DNA from: Fidelibacterota bacterium
Lineage (GTDB): Bacteria; Fidelibacterota; UBA2242
Assembly (NCBI GenBank): GCA_003527965.1
Contig: DPVY01000085.1
Span: 1-27,466, forward strand
Length of the DNA: 27,466 nucleotides
Direction of reading: 5' to 3'
Position numbers and translations under genes: made by a program. The notes under the pieces were generated by a model. The model was given only the letters and a program-made list of their open reading frames with translations, did not search any database and was not told where the DNA came from. Position 1 is the first letter of the stretch. Each line of letters starts with the position of its first letter. Positions 16,256 through 22,975 of this stretch are shown here, in pieces.

Positions 16256-16328
16256 TTGAACTCATTCTCTCTCTAAATCCGTGTTTGTTTTTTCTTTTTC
16301 GGTTGCTCGGTTGATATGTCCGTTTCAT
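16194..16328 (-). CDS. rpmH: 50S ribosomal protein L34
   Basis: Large-subunit ribosomal protein of 44 residues, the normal length. It begins MKRTYQPSNRKRKNKHGFRE, contains the middle segment RMSSNGGKKVLAGRRAKGR and ends KVLSA, which is unmistakable L34. An AAGGGA Shine-Dalgarno lies 5-6 bases before the ATG at 16328. The last 62 bases also encode the N terminus of RnpA in another frame. It is the first gene of the leftward rpmH-rnpA-yidD-yidC-mnmE-mnmG block and faces the intergenic region leading to dnaA, the classic oriC-proximal arrangement. Confidence 0.97.
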   Translation of the reverse strand: MKRTYQPSNRKRKNKHGFRERMSSNGGKKVLAGRRAKGRKVLSA

Positions 16329-16743
16329 ATGTTCCCTTTATACTATTTATTTTATCAATCATTTTTTAAAAGCTTTGTAATTTAAAATATATTTAAAGAT
16401 AAACAATTATTCTTTGTGTTTTTTACAGTCTGTTTTCTGTGTAATCTTGTGCTTTTTTGGAGGATCTAAAATTTTTTTTTGCCCAGAATAAAAAAACCTC
16501 AACCTTTTCCTTGACATTTCTTTGAGGATATTTACTTTATATGGTAAGCGGCAAGCCTGCTGTTGATATATTGTTAATAACTGCCGATCGCCAGGGCGCT
16601 TTTGGCTTCAATGGTGGTGGATGGAATTGTTGGTTTGGCGGTTGTCTCGTCGGGAGCGGCGTGTTTTTAGGGGGATGAGTGAAGGTGGGTGGCGAAATTT
16701 GTGAGTTTGTGTTAATAACTAATGGATAATTAAAGCAATATCT
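16329..16743. other. Candidate oriC / dnaA upstream region
   Basis: A 415-bp stretch without a credible gene, between divergent rpmH and dnaA, where transcription switches from leftward to rightward. The rpmH side (16329-16500) is very A+T rich. The dnaA side is G-rich on the top strand from about 16600 to 16700. Near-DnaA boxes are TGTTGATAT 16561-16569, TGTTAATAA 16572-16580, TGTTAATAA 16710-16718 and AATGGATAA 16721-16729 (reverse TTATCCATT). No perfect TTATCCACA is present. Both TGTTAATAA copies extend to TGTTAATAACT. Gene order and strand switch support oriC; the boxes are imperfect. A 100-codon reverse frame at 16537-16839 is Pro-rich nonsense and is not called. Confidence 0.6.
16511..16538 (+). 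promoter_or_regulatory. Possible dnaA promoter
   Basis: A perfect -35 element TTGACA (16511-16516) is followed by weak -10 candidates such as TACTTT (16533-16538, 16-bp spacing). CCTCAA (16497-16502) and TTGAGG (16522-16527) form a 6-bp inverted repeat around the -35. A transcript from here would have a leader of about 200 bases carrying the near-DnaA boxes and the G-rich tract. This is inference; the -10 is poor. Confidence 0.4.
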
Positions 16744-18135
16744 ATGTATTCTTCGGGCGAATGTCAGCATATCTGGGATAGGTGCTTGGGTTTGATCAAG
16801 ACGCGGGTTCCGCCGCAAACCTACAGCACCTGGTTTCAACCGATAAGGGCAATATCTTTAAACGAAAAAGCGCTTTTTCTTCAAGTGCCCAATAAATTCT
16901 TTTATGATTGGTTAGATAGTCATTATAAAGAGACGATTCACGCCTCTTTACGAGAGGTTACCGGAAATGGGCTGACCGTTCAATATACGGTATTGCTTAA
17001 CGACCAGGCCGAAGAAAATGAAACCACGCCCATCCCTCTGTCTGTTCCCGTACTGGGGAAAATTTCTCCGTTGGAGGGCGCCCGGACGGGCATGCTCGAG
17101 AGAGGAACGCGCATAAATGAACATTATGTATTTGAAAATTTTGTCGAGGGGGCCGGCAACCAATTTGCAAAAGCTGCGTCAATTGCCGTGGCAAATGCGC
17201 CCGGCAAAACATCGTTTAACCCCTTGGTTATTTATGGTGGCACCGGTTTGGGGAAAACCCACCTTTTACAGGCCATTGGAAATCACGCTCTGCTAAAAGG
17301 ATATGCCCGGAAAATAGTATATGTTTCCAGCGATACATTCACCCTTGACTTTATTGCCGCTATTCAGAAAAATAAAACCACGGAGTTCTCAAGATATTAT
17401 CGTAGTGTCGACATGCTTCTGTTGGACGACATCCAGTTTTTCCAAAACAAGGAACAAACCCAGGAACAATTTTTCCACATTTTTAATAATTTATACCAGC
17501 ACCGCAGACAAATTGTTTTGACTACGGATCGACCGCCCTTGGAATTGCGTGGTTTACAAGAACGATTACTGTCTCGTTTTCAGTCCAGTTTAACCGTTGA
17601 CATTCAGCCCCCGGACCTTGAAACGCGCATTGCAATTCTGAATCAGAAAGCAGCTTCGGAAGGTCTCGATGTTTCTTATGATGTAATAGAATTCATCGCT
17701 CAAAACGTTAAAAAGAATATTCGTGAACTAGAGGGGTTTCTTATCCGTCTTTTGGCATACTCATCTCTGATGCAGGTTGATATTGATATTAATTTAGCGC
17801 GCAAGGCATTGAGGGAAATGGGCGGAATTGAGAAAAAGACAAAGTTTTCGATAGAGGATATTCAAAAAATAGTAAGCACGGAGTATTCCATTAACTTGGA
17901 TTCTCTGGTTGGCAAATCCCGGACCAAGGAGATTGCCGAGGCTCGCATGATAGCCATGTTTTTAGCAAGAGAACACACTGACCTTTCTTTAAAAACAATT
18001 GGATTATATTTTGGGGGGCGGGATCATTCAACCGTAGTGCACGCCTGTAGGTCTGTTGAGGAAAGGGTTGGTAAGGACGAGAGATTTGCAAACCAGATTG
18101 ACATTTTTAAAAATAAGATTCAAAATATTATTTAG
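16744..18135 (+). CDS. dnaA: Chromosomal replication initiator DnaA
   Basis: AAA+ initiator of 463 residues. Domain I (about 5-80) has IWDRCLGLIKTRVPPQTYSTWFQPI. A short linker follows, then the AAA+ domain: Walker A GGTGLGKT (165-172), Walker B LLLDDIQFF (225-233), TTDRPP (260-265) and the arginine-finger segment LLSRFQSSL. Domain IV carries the DnaA-box recognition signature GLYFGGRDHSTVVHACRSVEE (about 420-440). The signature helix is canonical, so a standard TTATCCACA-like box would be expected, yet the window shows TTATTAACA/TTATCAACA variants. The ATG at 16744 has no strong Shine-Dalgarno. The gene is divergent from rpmH and followed by ssb rather than dnaN, a departure from the common dnaA-dnaN order. 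Confidence 0.97.
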   Translation: MYSSGECQHIWDRCLGLIKTRVPPQTYSTWFQPIRAISLNEKALFLQVPNKFFYDWLDSHYKETIHASLREVTGNGLTVQYTVLLNDQAEENETTPIPLSVPVLGKISPLEGARTGMLERGTRINEHYVFENFVEGAGNQFAKAASIAVANAPGKTSFNPLVIYGGTGLGKTHLLQAIGNHALLKGYARKIVYVSSDTFTLDFIAAIQKNKTTEFSRYYRSVDMLLLDDIQFFQNKEQTQEQFFHIFNNLYQHRRQIVLTTDRPPLELRGLQERLLSRFQSSLTVDIQPPDLETRIAILNQKAASEGLDVSYDVIEFIAQNVKKNIRELEGFLIRLLAYSSLMQVDIDINLARKALREMGGIEKKTKFSIEDIQKIVSTEYSINLDSLVGKSRTKEIAEARMIAMFLAREHTDLSLKTIGLYFGGRDHSTVVHACRSVEERVGKDERFANQIDIFKNKIQNII

Positions 18136-18147
18136 TAAAAAAATTAT

Positions 18148-18176
18148 TTGACAAATAAAAATTTTATTTGTAAAAT
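18148..18176 (+). promoter_or_regulatory. ssb promoter with overlapping inverted repeat
   Basis: TTGACA (18148-18153), a 17-bp spacer and TAAAAT (18171-18176) form a near-consensus sigma-70 promoter. A perfect inverted repeat with 10-bp arms and a 1-base centre spans 18151-18171: left arm ACAAATAAAA, right arm TTTTATTTGT. It covers the end of the -35, the whole spacer and the first base of the -10, so it is positioned like an operator. Promoter match is seen; regulation is inferred. Confidence 0.75.
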
Positions 18177-18185
18177 ATTCCGAAA

Positions 18186-18209
18186 GCCGGTATTTTGTTA
18201 AAATACGGT
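18186..18209 (+). promoter_or_regulatory. Small hairpin in the ssb 5' leader
   Basis: GTATTTT (18190-18196) and AAAATAC (18200-18206) form a 7-bp stem with a GTT loop. The stem can extend through CC/GG with a one-base bulge. It lies just downstream of the expected start of the ssb transcript and about 30 bases before the strong Shine-Dalgarno AGAAGGAGAGG (18229-18239). There is no T-tract, so it is not a terminator. It may stabilise the mRNA or be incidental. Confidence 0.35.
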
Positions 18210-18243
18210 ATTAGGAAATAACTTTTTAGAAGGAGAGGTTGTT

Positions 18244-18657
18244 ATGTCAATGCCAAAAGGAAGTATTAACAAGGTTATATTGGTTGGTCATTTGGGAAAG
18301 GATCCCGAGGTGCGCTACACACCAAGCGGAGATGCTGTTGCCGATGTGTCTCTTGCTACAACGGAATTCTATAAAACCAAAGACGGCGAGCGCACCGAAA
18401 AAACGGAATGGCACAACCTGGTAATGTGGAGAACACAGGCGGAATTTGCCAAAGAGTGGTTAAAAAAGGGTCAACTGGTTTATGTCGAAGGCCGACTGCA
18501 AACCCGAAAATGGGAAGATAAGGAAGGGCAGAAGAGAAGTAAAACCGATATTCAGGTAGATCAGGTAACAATCCTTGGTGGTTTTGTTGGAAAAGACAAA
18601 AATGCGGTTGTTAATAATAAAGCAGCCGACAAGGGAGATGAAGAAATTCCCTTTTAA
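18244..18657 (+). CDS. ssb: Single-stranded DNA-binding protein
   Basis: OB-fold protein of 137 residues that coats single-stranded DNA during replication and repair. The N terminus SINKVILVGHLGKDPEVRYTP is typical, followed by WHNLVMWRTQAEFAKEWLKKG, YVEGRLQTRKWEDKEGQKR and TDIQVDQVTILGG. The acidic tip DEEIPF at the extreme C terminus matches the conserved partner-binding tail (DDDIPF in E. coli). The linker is short. Start ATG at 18244 has a strong upstream Shine-Dalgarno AGAAGGAGAGG. It is the second gene after dnaA, with its own near-consensus promoter. Its stop overlaps the stop of the convergent nucleoside-kinase gene by 4 bp. Confidence 0.96.
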   Translation: MSMPKGSINKVILVGHLGKDPEVRYTPSGDAVADVSLATTEFYKTKDGERTEKTEWHNLVMWRTQAEFAKEWLKKGQLVYVEGRLQTRKWEDKEGQKRSKTDIQVDQVTILGGFVGKDKNAVVNNKAADKGDEEIPF

Positions 18658-20315
18658 TCGTATTTAAAAGAACTTTCGCCGATAAACTCTCTAATAATTG
18701 ACGTCGGCGGGACCTCTTTATCGTCAATGGGGAGAAAGAAAGCCAAGAAGTGAAGGAGGCGCTCGGATTCCGGGTAACTCGGATCTTTTCCCTCGACAGC
18801 TTTAAGAGCCAGCTCGGCCGGATGTTTCAAAACGCCCATTTCATAGGCCAATGATGAATTAAACATAATATCCGCCTCACCCTGGTATTTAAAAATATAT
18901 TTCTTTTCTCCTTCGACAACCTTTTTCCACATATTGATCGTCTGGGCGGCGGAATAACCACGGAATTTTGAATCCCGGACGATTCGTCGAATTAGACGCG
19001 TGTCATGAGTCGGAATTCTGTTTATATCATCAAAATTGAGATGCGTCAGAGCACTTATATAGATTTTGAATTTATATCTATCGTCAATTTCCTGTGTCAA
19101 TTCAGGATTAATCCCATGAATCCCCTCGATTATGAATAAGGTATTCTTGTCGGCAGTAATAGGTGTATTCCCGGGGACCTTCTTTCCCTGAATAAAATCA
19201 TAGACCGGCGGTATAACTTTCTTACCGGCAAGCAGGTCATTTAGCTGAGCATTGAGCAGCTTTAAATCAATAGCGGTTAATACTTCAAAATTAACATTTT
19301 TACCCTGCTCCTGTTTTATTTCCGCCCGGTCCTTGAAATAGTTATCAAGAGACAGGCTGATAACTTTATGTCCGAGCACCCGCAGCTGTATATATAGGCG
19401 CTTCATAAAAGTTGTTTTTCCGGAGGATGACGGTCCAGCCACAAAGACGAGTCTTTTTTCCTCATGGGATTGATCGATACTGTCGGCAATTGCAGCAATT
19501 TTTTTCTCGTGTAGCGCTTCGGATATTTTTATCATTTCAGAAATATTCTGGTTGCTTATGAGGTCGTTTAGCTGGCTGATATTTGTCAGATTAAGAATAT
19601 TTCCCCAATGTTCGGCTTCGCTGAAGATGTCGTATAGGCGCTCCTGTTTATAAAAGGGTTGGATGTGGTCGGGATCGTTTTCTACCGGACTTCGCAGGAC
19701 GAACCCGTTCTTATATTTTATTATCATATAAGTTTTTATCAGACCCGTCGATGGCGCCGGTGGACAGGGGGCCCAGAATCGTTTTTCTTTAATAGCATAC
19801 AGCATAACATAATTCAAAGAACAATATTTGATCAGCTCGGCGGTGTCCGGGCGGGCGTTGTTTTTTAAATAAGATTGAGCCTCTCCGCGAGAAACAAGCA
19901 CGGGATTTATAGATATATCCTCCTTCACCGTTTCAGCAAAACCGTTTTTGATTTTTTCAAGAAGGCTATCGCTTAATTCTTTATGATTATCTAGCTCACA
20001 GTATACACCGTCGCCCATGCTGTGGAGAACGAATAGTTTTCTATGGGGCAATGTTTTTTCTATGGAGTACTGTAAAATTAATATAGCGGTATTTTCATAG
20101 GCGCGGCGAGATGAGGAGTAAAATTTTTGAAATGTTCCGATAGTGGTGTTTTCATTAACGGTTTCATTTAAGGAGGCGAAGACGTTGTTTTTTATAGCCT
20201 GATATTCCAGGTAGGGTATATTCCGGGCATATTTTTTTAATATTTCGCGGATTGTTAGGCCTTTTTCAACTAACAGGGTCGGTTTTTGATCGATTGAGAT
20301 TTCTATTTTTTCCAT
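18654..20315 (-). CDS. TGS-domain nucleoside (uridine-type) kinase
   Basis: Protein of 553 residues combining a TGS-like domain (about 1-65, MEKIEISIDQKPTLLVEKGL), a threonyl-tRNA-synthetase second-additional-domain-like region (about 66-230) and a C-terminal uridine kinase / phosphoribulokinase-type domain. The kinase P-loop is GPSSSGKTT (294-302). It is followed by LSLDNYFKDR, the PPVYDFIQGKK segment and IIEGIHGINPEL. RLIRRIVRDSKFRGYSAAQTI matches the uridine-kinase lid area. Proteins of this build occur in Clostridia, Thermotogae and FCB bacteria and are annotated nucleoside kinase. The phosphate acceptor is not predictable from sequence. It is on the opposite strand to its neighbours and converges on ssb with a 4-bp stop overlap. 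No Shine-Dalgarno is visible before the ATG. Confidence 0.85.
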   Translation of the reverse strand: MEKIEISIDQKPTLLVEKGLTIREILKKYARNIPYLEYQAIKNNVFASLNETVNENTTIGTFQKFYSSSRRAYENTAILILQYSIEKTLPHRKLFVLHSMGDGVYCELDNHKELSDSLLEKIKNGFAETVKEDISINPVLVSRGEAQSYLKNNARPDTAELIKYCSLNYVMLYAIKEKRFWAPCPPAPSTGLIKTYMIIKYKNGFVLRSPVENDPDHIQPFYKQERLYDIFSEAEHWGNILNLTNISQLNDLISNQNISEMIKISEALHEKKIAAIADSIDQSHEEKRLVFVAGPSSSGKTTFMKRLYIQLRVLGHKVISLSLDNYFKDRAEIKQEQGKNVNFEVLTAIDLKLLNAQLNDLLAGKKVIPPVYDFIQGKKVPGNTPITADKNTLFIIEGIHGINPELTQEIDDRYKFKIYISALTHLNFDDINRIPTHDTRLIRRIVRDSKFRGYSAAQTINMWKKVVEGEKKYIFKYQGEADIMFNSSLAYEMGVLKHPAELALKAVEGKDPSYPESERLLHFLAFFLPIDDKEVPPTSIIREFIGESSFKYD

Positions 20316-20501
20316 GGTGGCTAAATTATATTTAAAAATGTTAAAATAAAAGCATGATTTTTTCGGGTTTTTCGGTGTGATGTGGTGGGAGTATAGGTAG
20401 ATGTGCTTCCTTCGGCATTAATTAACAGGTTGCATTTTTGATGGTTTTCCTTTAACATTTATTGTTGTATTGTTGTATTAATGATTTAGCAAGGATTTAC
20501 T

Positions 20502-21602
20502 ATGTGGAGAAAAGACGAGGGCAGCACCGGGCGCCTGATTCAGCTGAGCCTCGGGTATTTGGGGTTCTATATAATTACAGGCCTGAGTGTTAAATATTTT
20601 ACGTCAATGGATCCGGGATTTCCGGGGATGCACAGTATGGAATATCTTGTGTATAGTACGGCGAGCAGTACACTGCTGGCCACAACGGTTGTTTTGTTTC
20701 TGAAATGGTATAAAATGGATTCCATTAAGCTTATTCAGCTGGGAAGATTGAAGTTTCCTTCGGAATTTCTTTATATCATTCCATCGGGGCTTTGTACGGC
20801 GGTGGTGGTGCCGACTACAACGTTATTGTATTCTTTTCGCGGTATTTCCGTTATGGTGGCGATGGTAATTATGCGGGGGGCTGTAATAATTATCGGGAGA
20901 ATCGTTGACGCCATTCAGATAAGGCGGGGAATTCTGAAAAAGAAAGTGTATTGGGAAGAAAATGTGGCGGTTCTTTTTGCGCTTTTGGCGGTAAGCACTA
21001 AGGTTTTTAGCGGTTCTTCCGGGGGCAAGGCAAATCCTTTTACATCTCTGCCGGTGGTGATCATCTTCGTTTCCTATATTTGCGCCTATGCGATTCGGAT
21101 TTATATCATGAACTATTATAAAAACACACGTCCGAAAGAGTATAGAAAAAACAGTAACAAAGGATTTTTTGCCATTGAGCAAATTACTTCGACTGTTACC
21201 ATTTACCTTGTTGCCGTTGTATTGCTAATCGTTGTGAAGACAACTGGCTGGTCGGGGGAACGAATAACGCCCTTTGCGAACGCCGTTTTTCATCCCGTAC
21301 AAGGTCTTTGGTATTGGGCGATGATCTTTGGCACGGCATTCGGAATCGTAGCCTTCTTTTCGGTGTTTATTTTTATGTTCAGGGGAAGGACGGCTACATT
21401 TGCCGGGTTGGTGAACCGGCTAACGTCCCTGATTGCAGGAACGACCTCTACGTTGCTCTTTGCAGTTTTCTTTGGCGGCAAGTTTCCGCAAATTATCGAC
21501 TGGATATCGCTGATGTTTATTTTAATAGCTGTCGGGTTTATTGCGTGTGCCGAGAAAAAGAGAATAGTGGAATTAAAGATTGAAAACGGTAAAATATTAT
21601 AG
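20502..21602 (+). CDS. Uncharacterised ten-TM membrane protein (DMT-like topology)
   Basis: I do not recognise a named family. The 366-residue protein has about ten hydrophobic segments, at roughly 12-32, 46-67, 89-109, 112-136, 152-168, 180-205, 223-247, 266-292, 298-324 and 329-350. These are separated by short, often basic loops (KWYKMDSIKLIQLGRLK; QIRRGILKKK; NYYKNTRPKEYRKNSNK). Ten helices and the size are compatible with a drug/metabolite-transporter-type carrier, but this rests on topology only. There is no signal peptide. AAGGA precedes the ATG with good spacing. It lies 11 bp before a P-loop protein gene, so the two are probably cotranscribed. The substrate is unknown. Confidence 0.65.
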   Translation: MWRKDEGSTGRLIQLSLGYLGFYIITGLSVKYFTSMDPGFPGMHSMEYLVYSTASSTLLATTVVLFLKWYKMDSIKLIQLGRLKFPSEFLYIIPSGLCTAVVVPTTTLLYSFRGISVMVAMVIMRGAVIIIGRIVDAIQIRRGILKKKVYWEENVAVLFALLAVSTKVFSGSSGGKANPFTSLPVVIIFVSYICAYAIRIYIMNYYKNTRPKEYRKNSNKGFFAIEQITSTVTIYLVAVVLLIVVKTTGWSGERITPFANAVFHPVQGLWYWAMIFGTAFGIVAFFSVFIFMFRGRTATFAGLVNRLTSLIAGTTSTLLFAVFFGGKFPQIIDWISLMFILIAVGFIACAEKKRIVELKIENGKIL

Positions 21603-21613
21603 AAAGATTAATT

Positions 21614-22333
21614 ATGAGTAAAGATATTTTTGACATTATCATCTTAAACGGACGTCCGGCTTCAGGGAAGTCGGAAGTTATTGACTATTTGAAAAAAACA
21701 CCGGTTGACGAACGCATCCGGCGGTTTCATATTGGCGACCTGGACGAAATCGACGATTTTCCCATGCTCTGGACCTGGTTTGAAGAAGATGCGATCCTGG
21801 AAAAGATTATGAACAGGCCACGTATCCATAGCGACAAGGAGGGCTACTTTTTATACGAATATCTGTGGCACCTTTTGATCGAAAGAATCTCTATGGATTA
21901 CGGTAAAAAACTCCGGGATGACAGCTATCATGAAAAACACACGACCCTGGTGGAGTTTTCAAGGGGCTCTGAGCATGGCGGGTATGTCGAAGCTTACAAA
22001 CATTTGTCCGATGAAATTCTTAAAAAAGCGGCAATATTTTATATTGAAGTTTCTTTTGAAGAATCGCTCCGCAAAAACAGAAAAAGGTACAACCCGACCC
22101 GCCCGGACAGTATTCTGGAACACGGCCTGCCGGATAATAAATTAAAACACCTTTACGGGGAGGTTGATTGGGAGATTTTCAAAGGCAGTGATCCGGAATA
22201 CATTATGATTAAAGAGCACCGGGTGCCATATATAGTGCTAAACAATGAATCGGATATCACAACGGCACGGGATGAGAATTTAGGCCGGGCGCTGGAAGAT
22301 CACTTTGGGAAGTTGTGGAAATTGCGGAATTAG
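21614..22333 (+). CDS. P-loop NTPase / kinase-like protein of unknown function
   Basis: Protein of 239 residues. After a hydrophobic strand (DIIILNG) comes Walker A GRPASGKSE (about 14-22), typical of small-molecule and nucleoside kinases. TTLVEFSRGSEHGGY (about 110-124) could supply the second nucleotide-binding strand. An Arg/Lys-rich lid-like segment follows: SLRKNRKRYNPTRPDSILEH. The C-terminal region includes YIVLNNESDITTARDENL, like the end strand of deoxynucleoside-kinase folds. The protein is rich in charged residues and soluble. I cannot name a substrate. It follows the membrane protein gene by 11 bp, and a hairpin terminator ends the unit at 22351-22379. Confidence 0.6.
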   Translation: MSKDIFDIIILNGRPASGKSEVIDYLKKTPVDERIRRFHIGDLDEIDDFPMLWTWFEEDAILEKIMNRPRIHSDKEGYFLYEYLWHLLIERISMDYGKKLRDDSYHEKHTTLVEFSRGSEHGGYVEAYKHLSDEILKKAAIFYIEVSFEESLRKNRKRYNPTRPDSILEHGLPDNKLKHLYGEVDWEIFKGSDPEYIMIKEHRVPYIVLNNESDITTARDENLGRALEDHFGKLWKLRN

Positions 22334-22350
22334 TATTATTGAACATTTGT

Positions 22351-22379
22351 AAAAAAGCCCCGATCTGCGAGGCTTTTTT
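22351..22379. terminator. Bidirectional rho-independent terminator
   Basis: AAAAAAGCC (22351-22359) and GGCTTTTTT (22371-22379) form a 9-bp stem around an 11-base loop. It has a T-run on the top strand and an A-run on the left, so it serves both the rightward P-loop gene and the leftward ArsC-like gene that ends here. Confidence 0.85.
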
Positions 22380-22873
22380 TACTTACTGTTTTTTTCGATA
22401 AATTCGAGAACTTTTTTTTCGATTATATTACGGGTAATCCGAAACGCCATAAGCTTGCGCTCTTCGTCGCCAAAAACACGAATTGGATCATCAATAAACC
22501 AGTTGATTGTTTTATAATCTCCGGGGAAGTTAGGGCAACTAAGTGCGGCAACTTCACAGAGTGGAATAACATAATCAAACGAGGTCTCAGCATATTCGCC
22601 AACATATTGGGAATAGTGACCTTCCATGGAAATGCCAACTTCGCTCATTACCTGTTTGGTGAGACGGTGAACACCGGCTGGTGTTATTCCGGCGCTGAAG
22701 ACCTCAAATTTATCACCGCCGTGAGCCCTTAAGAGTGCTTCGGCCATCTGGCTCCGAACGGAATTCCCGGTGCAGATAAAAAGAACCCTCTTTTTTCTGG
22801 TTGTTTTACCGGGTTCCGATTTTTCTTTATCTTTTTGTGTTTCACCACGGAACAGATCGTTTGCTTTTTTCAC
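22379..22873 (-). CDS. Low-molecular-weight phosphatase / arsenate reductase ArsC-like
   Basis: Protein of about 164 residues in the low-molecular-weight tyrosine phosphatase fold. The catalytic P-loop CTGNSVRSQMAEALLRAHGGD is the CX5R(S) type. The later LCEVAALSCPNFPG supplies two Cys placed as in thioredoxin-coupled ArsC, followed by the DDP segment (WFIDDP) with the general-acid Asp. Arsenate reductase is the closest known activity; phosphatase remains possible. There is an unusual hydrophilic N-terminal extension of about 30 residues before RVLFICTGNS. I chose GTG at 22873, five bases from GGGAG; a GTG at 22879 overlaps that Shine-Dalgarno. No arsR, arsB or acr3 genes are near. It diverges from queG and shares a terminator with the P-loop gene. 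Confidence 0.82.
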   Translation of the reverse strand: MKKANDLFRGETQKDKEKSEPGKTTRKKRVLFICTGNSVRSQMAEALLRAHGGDKFEVFSAGITPAGVHRLTKQVMSEVGISMEGHYSQYVGEYAETSFDYVIPLCEVAALSCPNFPGDYKTINWFIDDPIRVFGDEERKLMAFRITRNIIEKKVLEFIEKNSK

Positions 22874-22975
22874 TAACACTCCCTTTGTGTCATCATAATA
22901 TAACCTTTAAAGGTGACTCTTTACAAACGGAATATTTTAGGAGAAGTTTTTATCCCGGATTTTGTATATTTAATC

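Noticed and set aside
16537..16839. 100-codon reverse frame across the dnaA leader
   Set aside because: Product is Pro/Thr-rich low-complexity, overlaps the dnaA start and the candidate oriC, and resembles no family; it is the complement of the G-rich tract.
20310..20324. GCCACCATGG around the start of the nucleoside kinase, a perfect vertebrate Kozak context
   Set aside because: Every neighbouring gene is bacterial and the gene itself is a bacterial nucleoside kinase; ten matching bases are coincidental.
22913..22975. Upstream GTG start for queG adding 21 residues
   Set aside because: The extra residues fall outside the conserved family start; the ATG at 22976 begins right where QueG homology begins.
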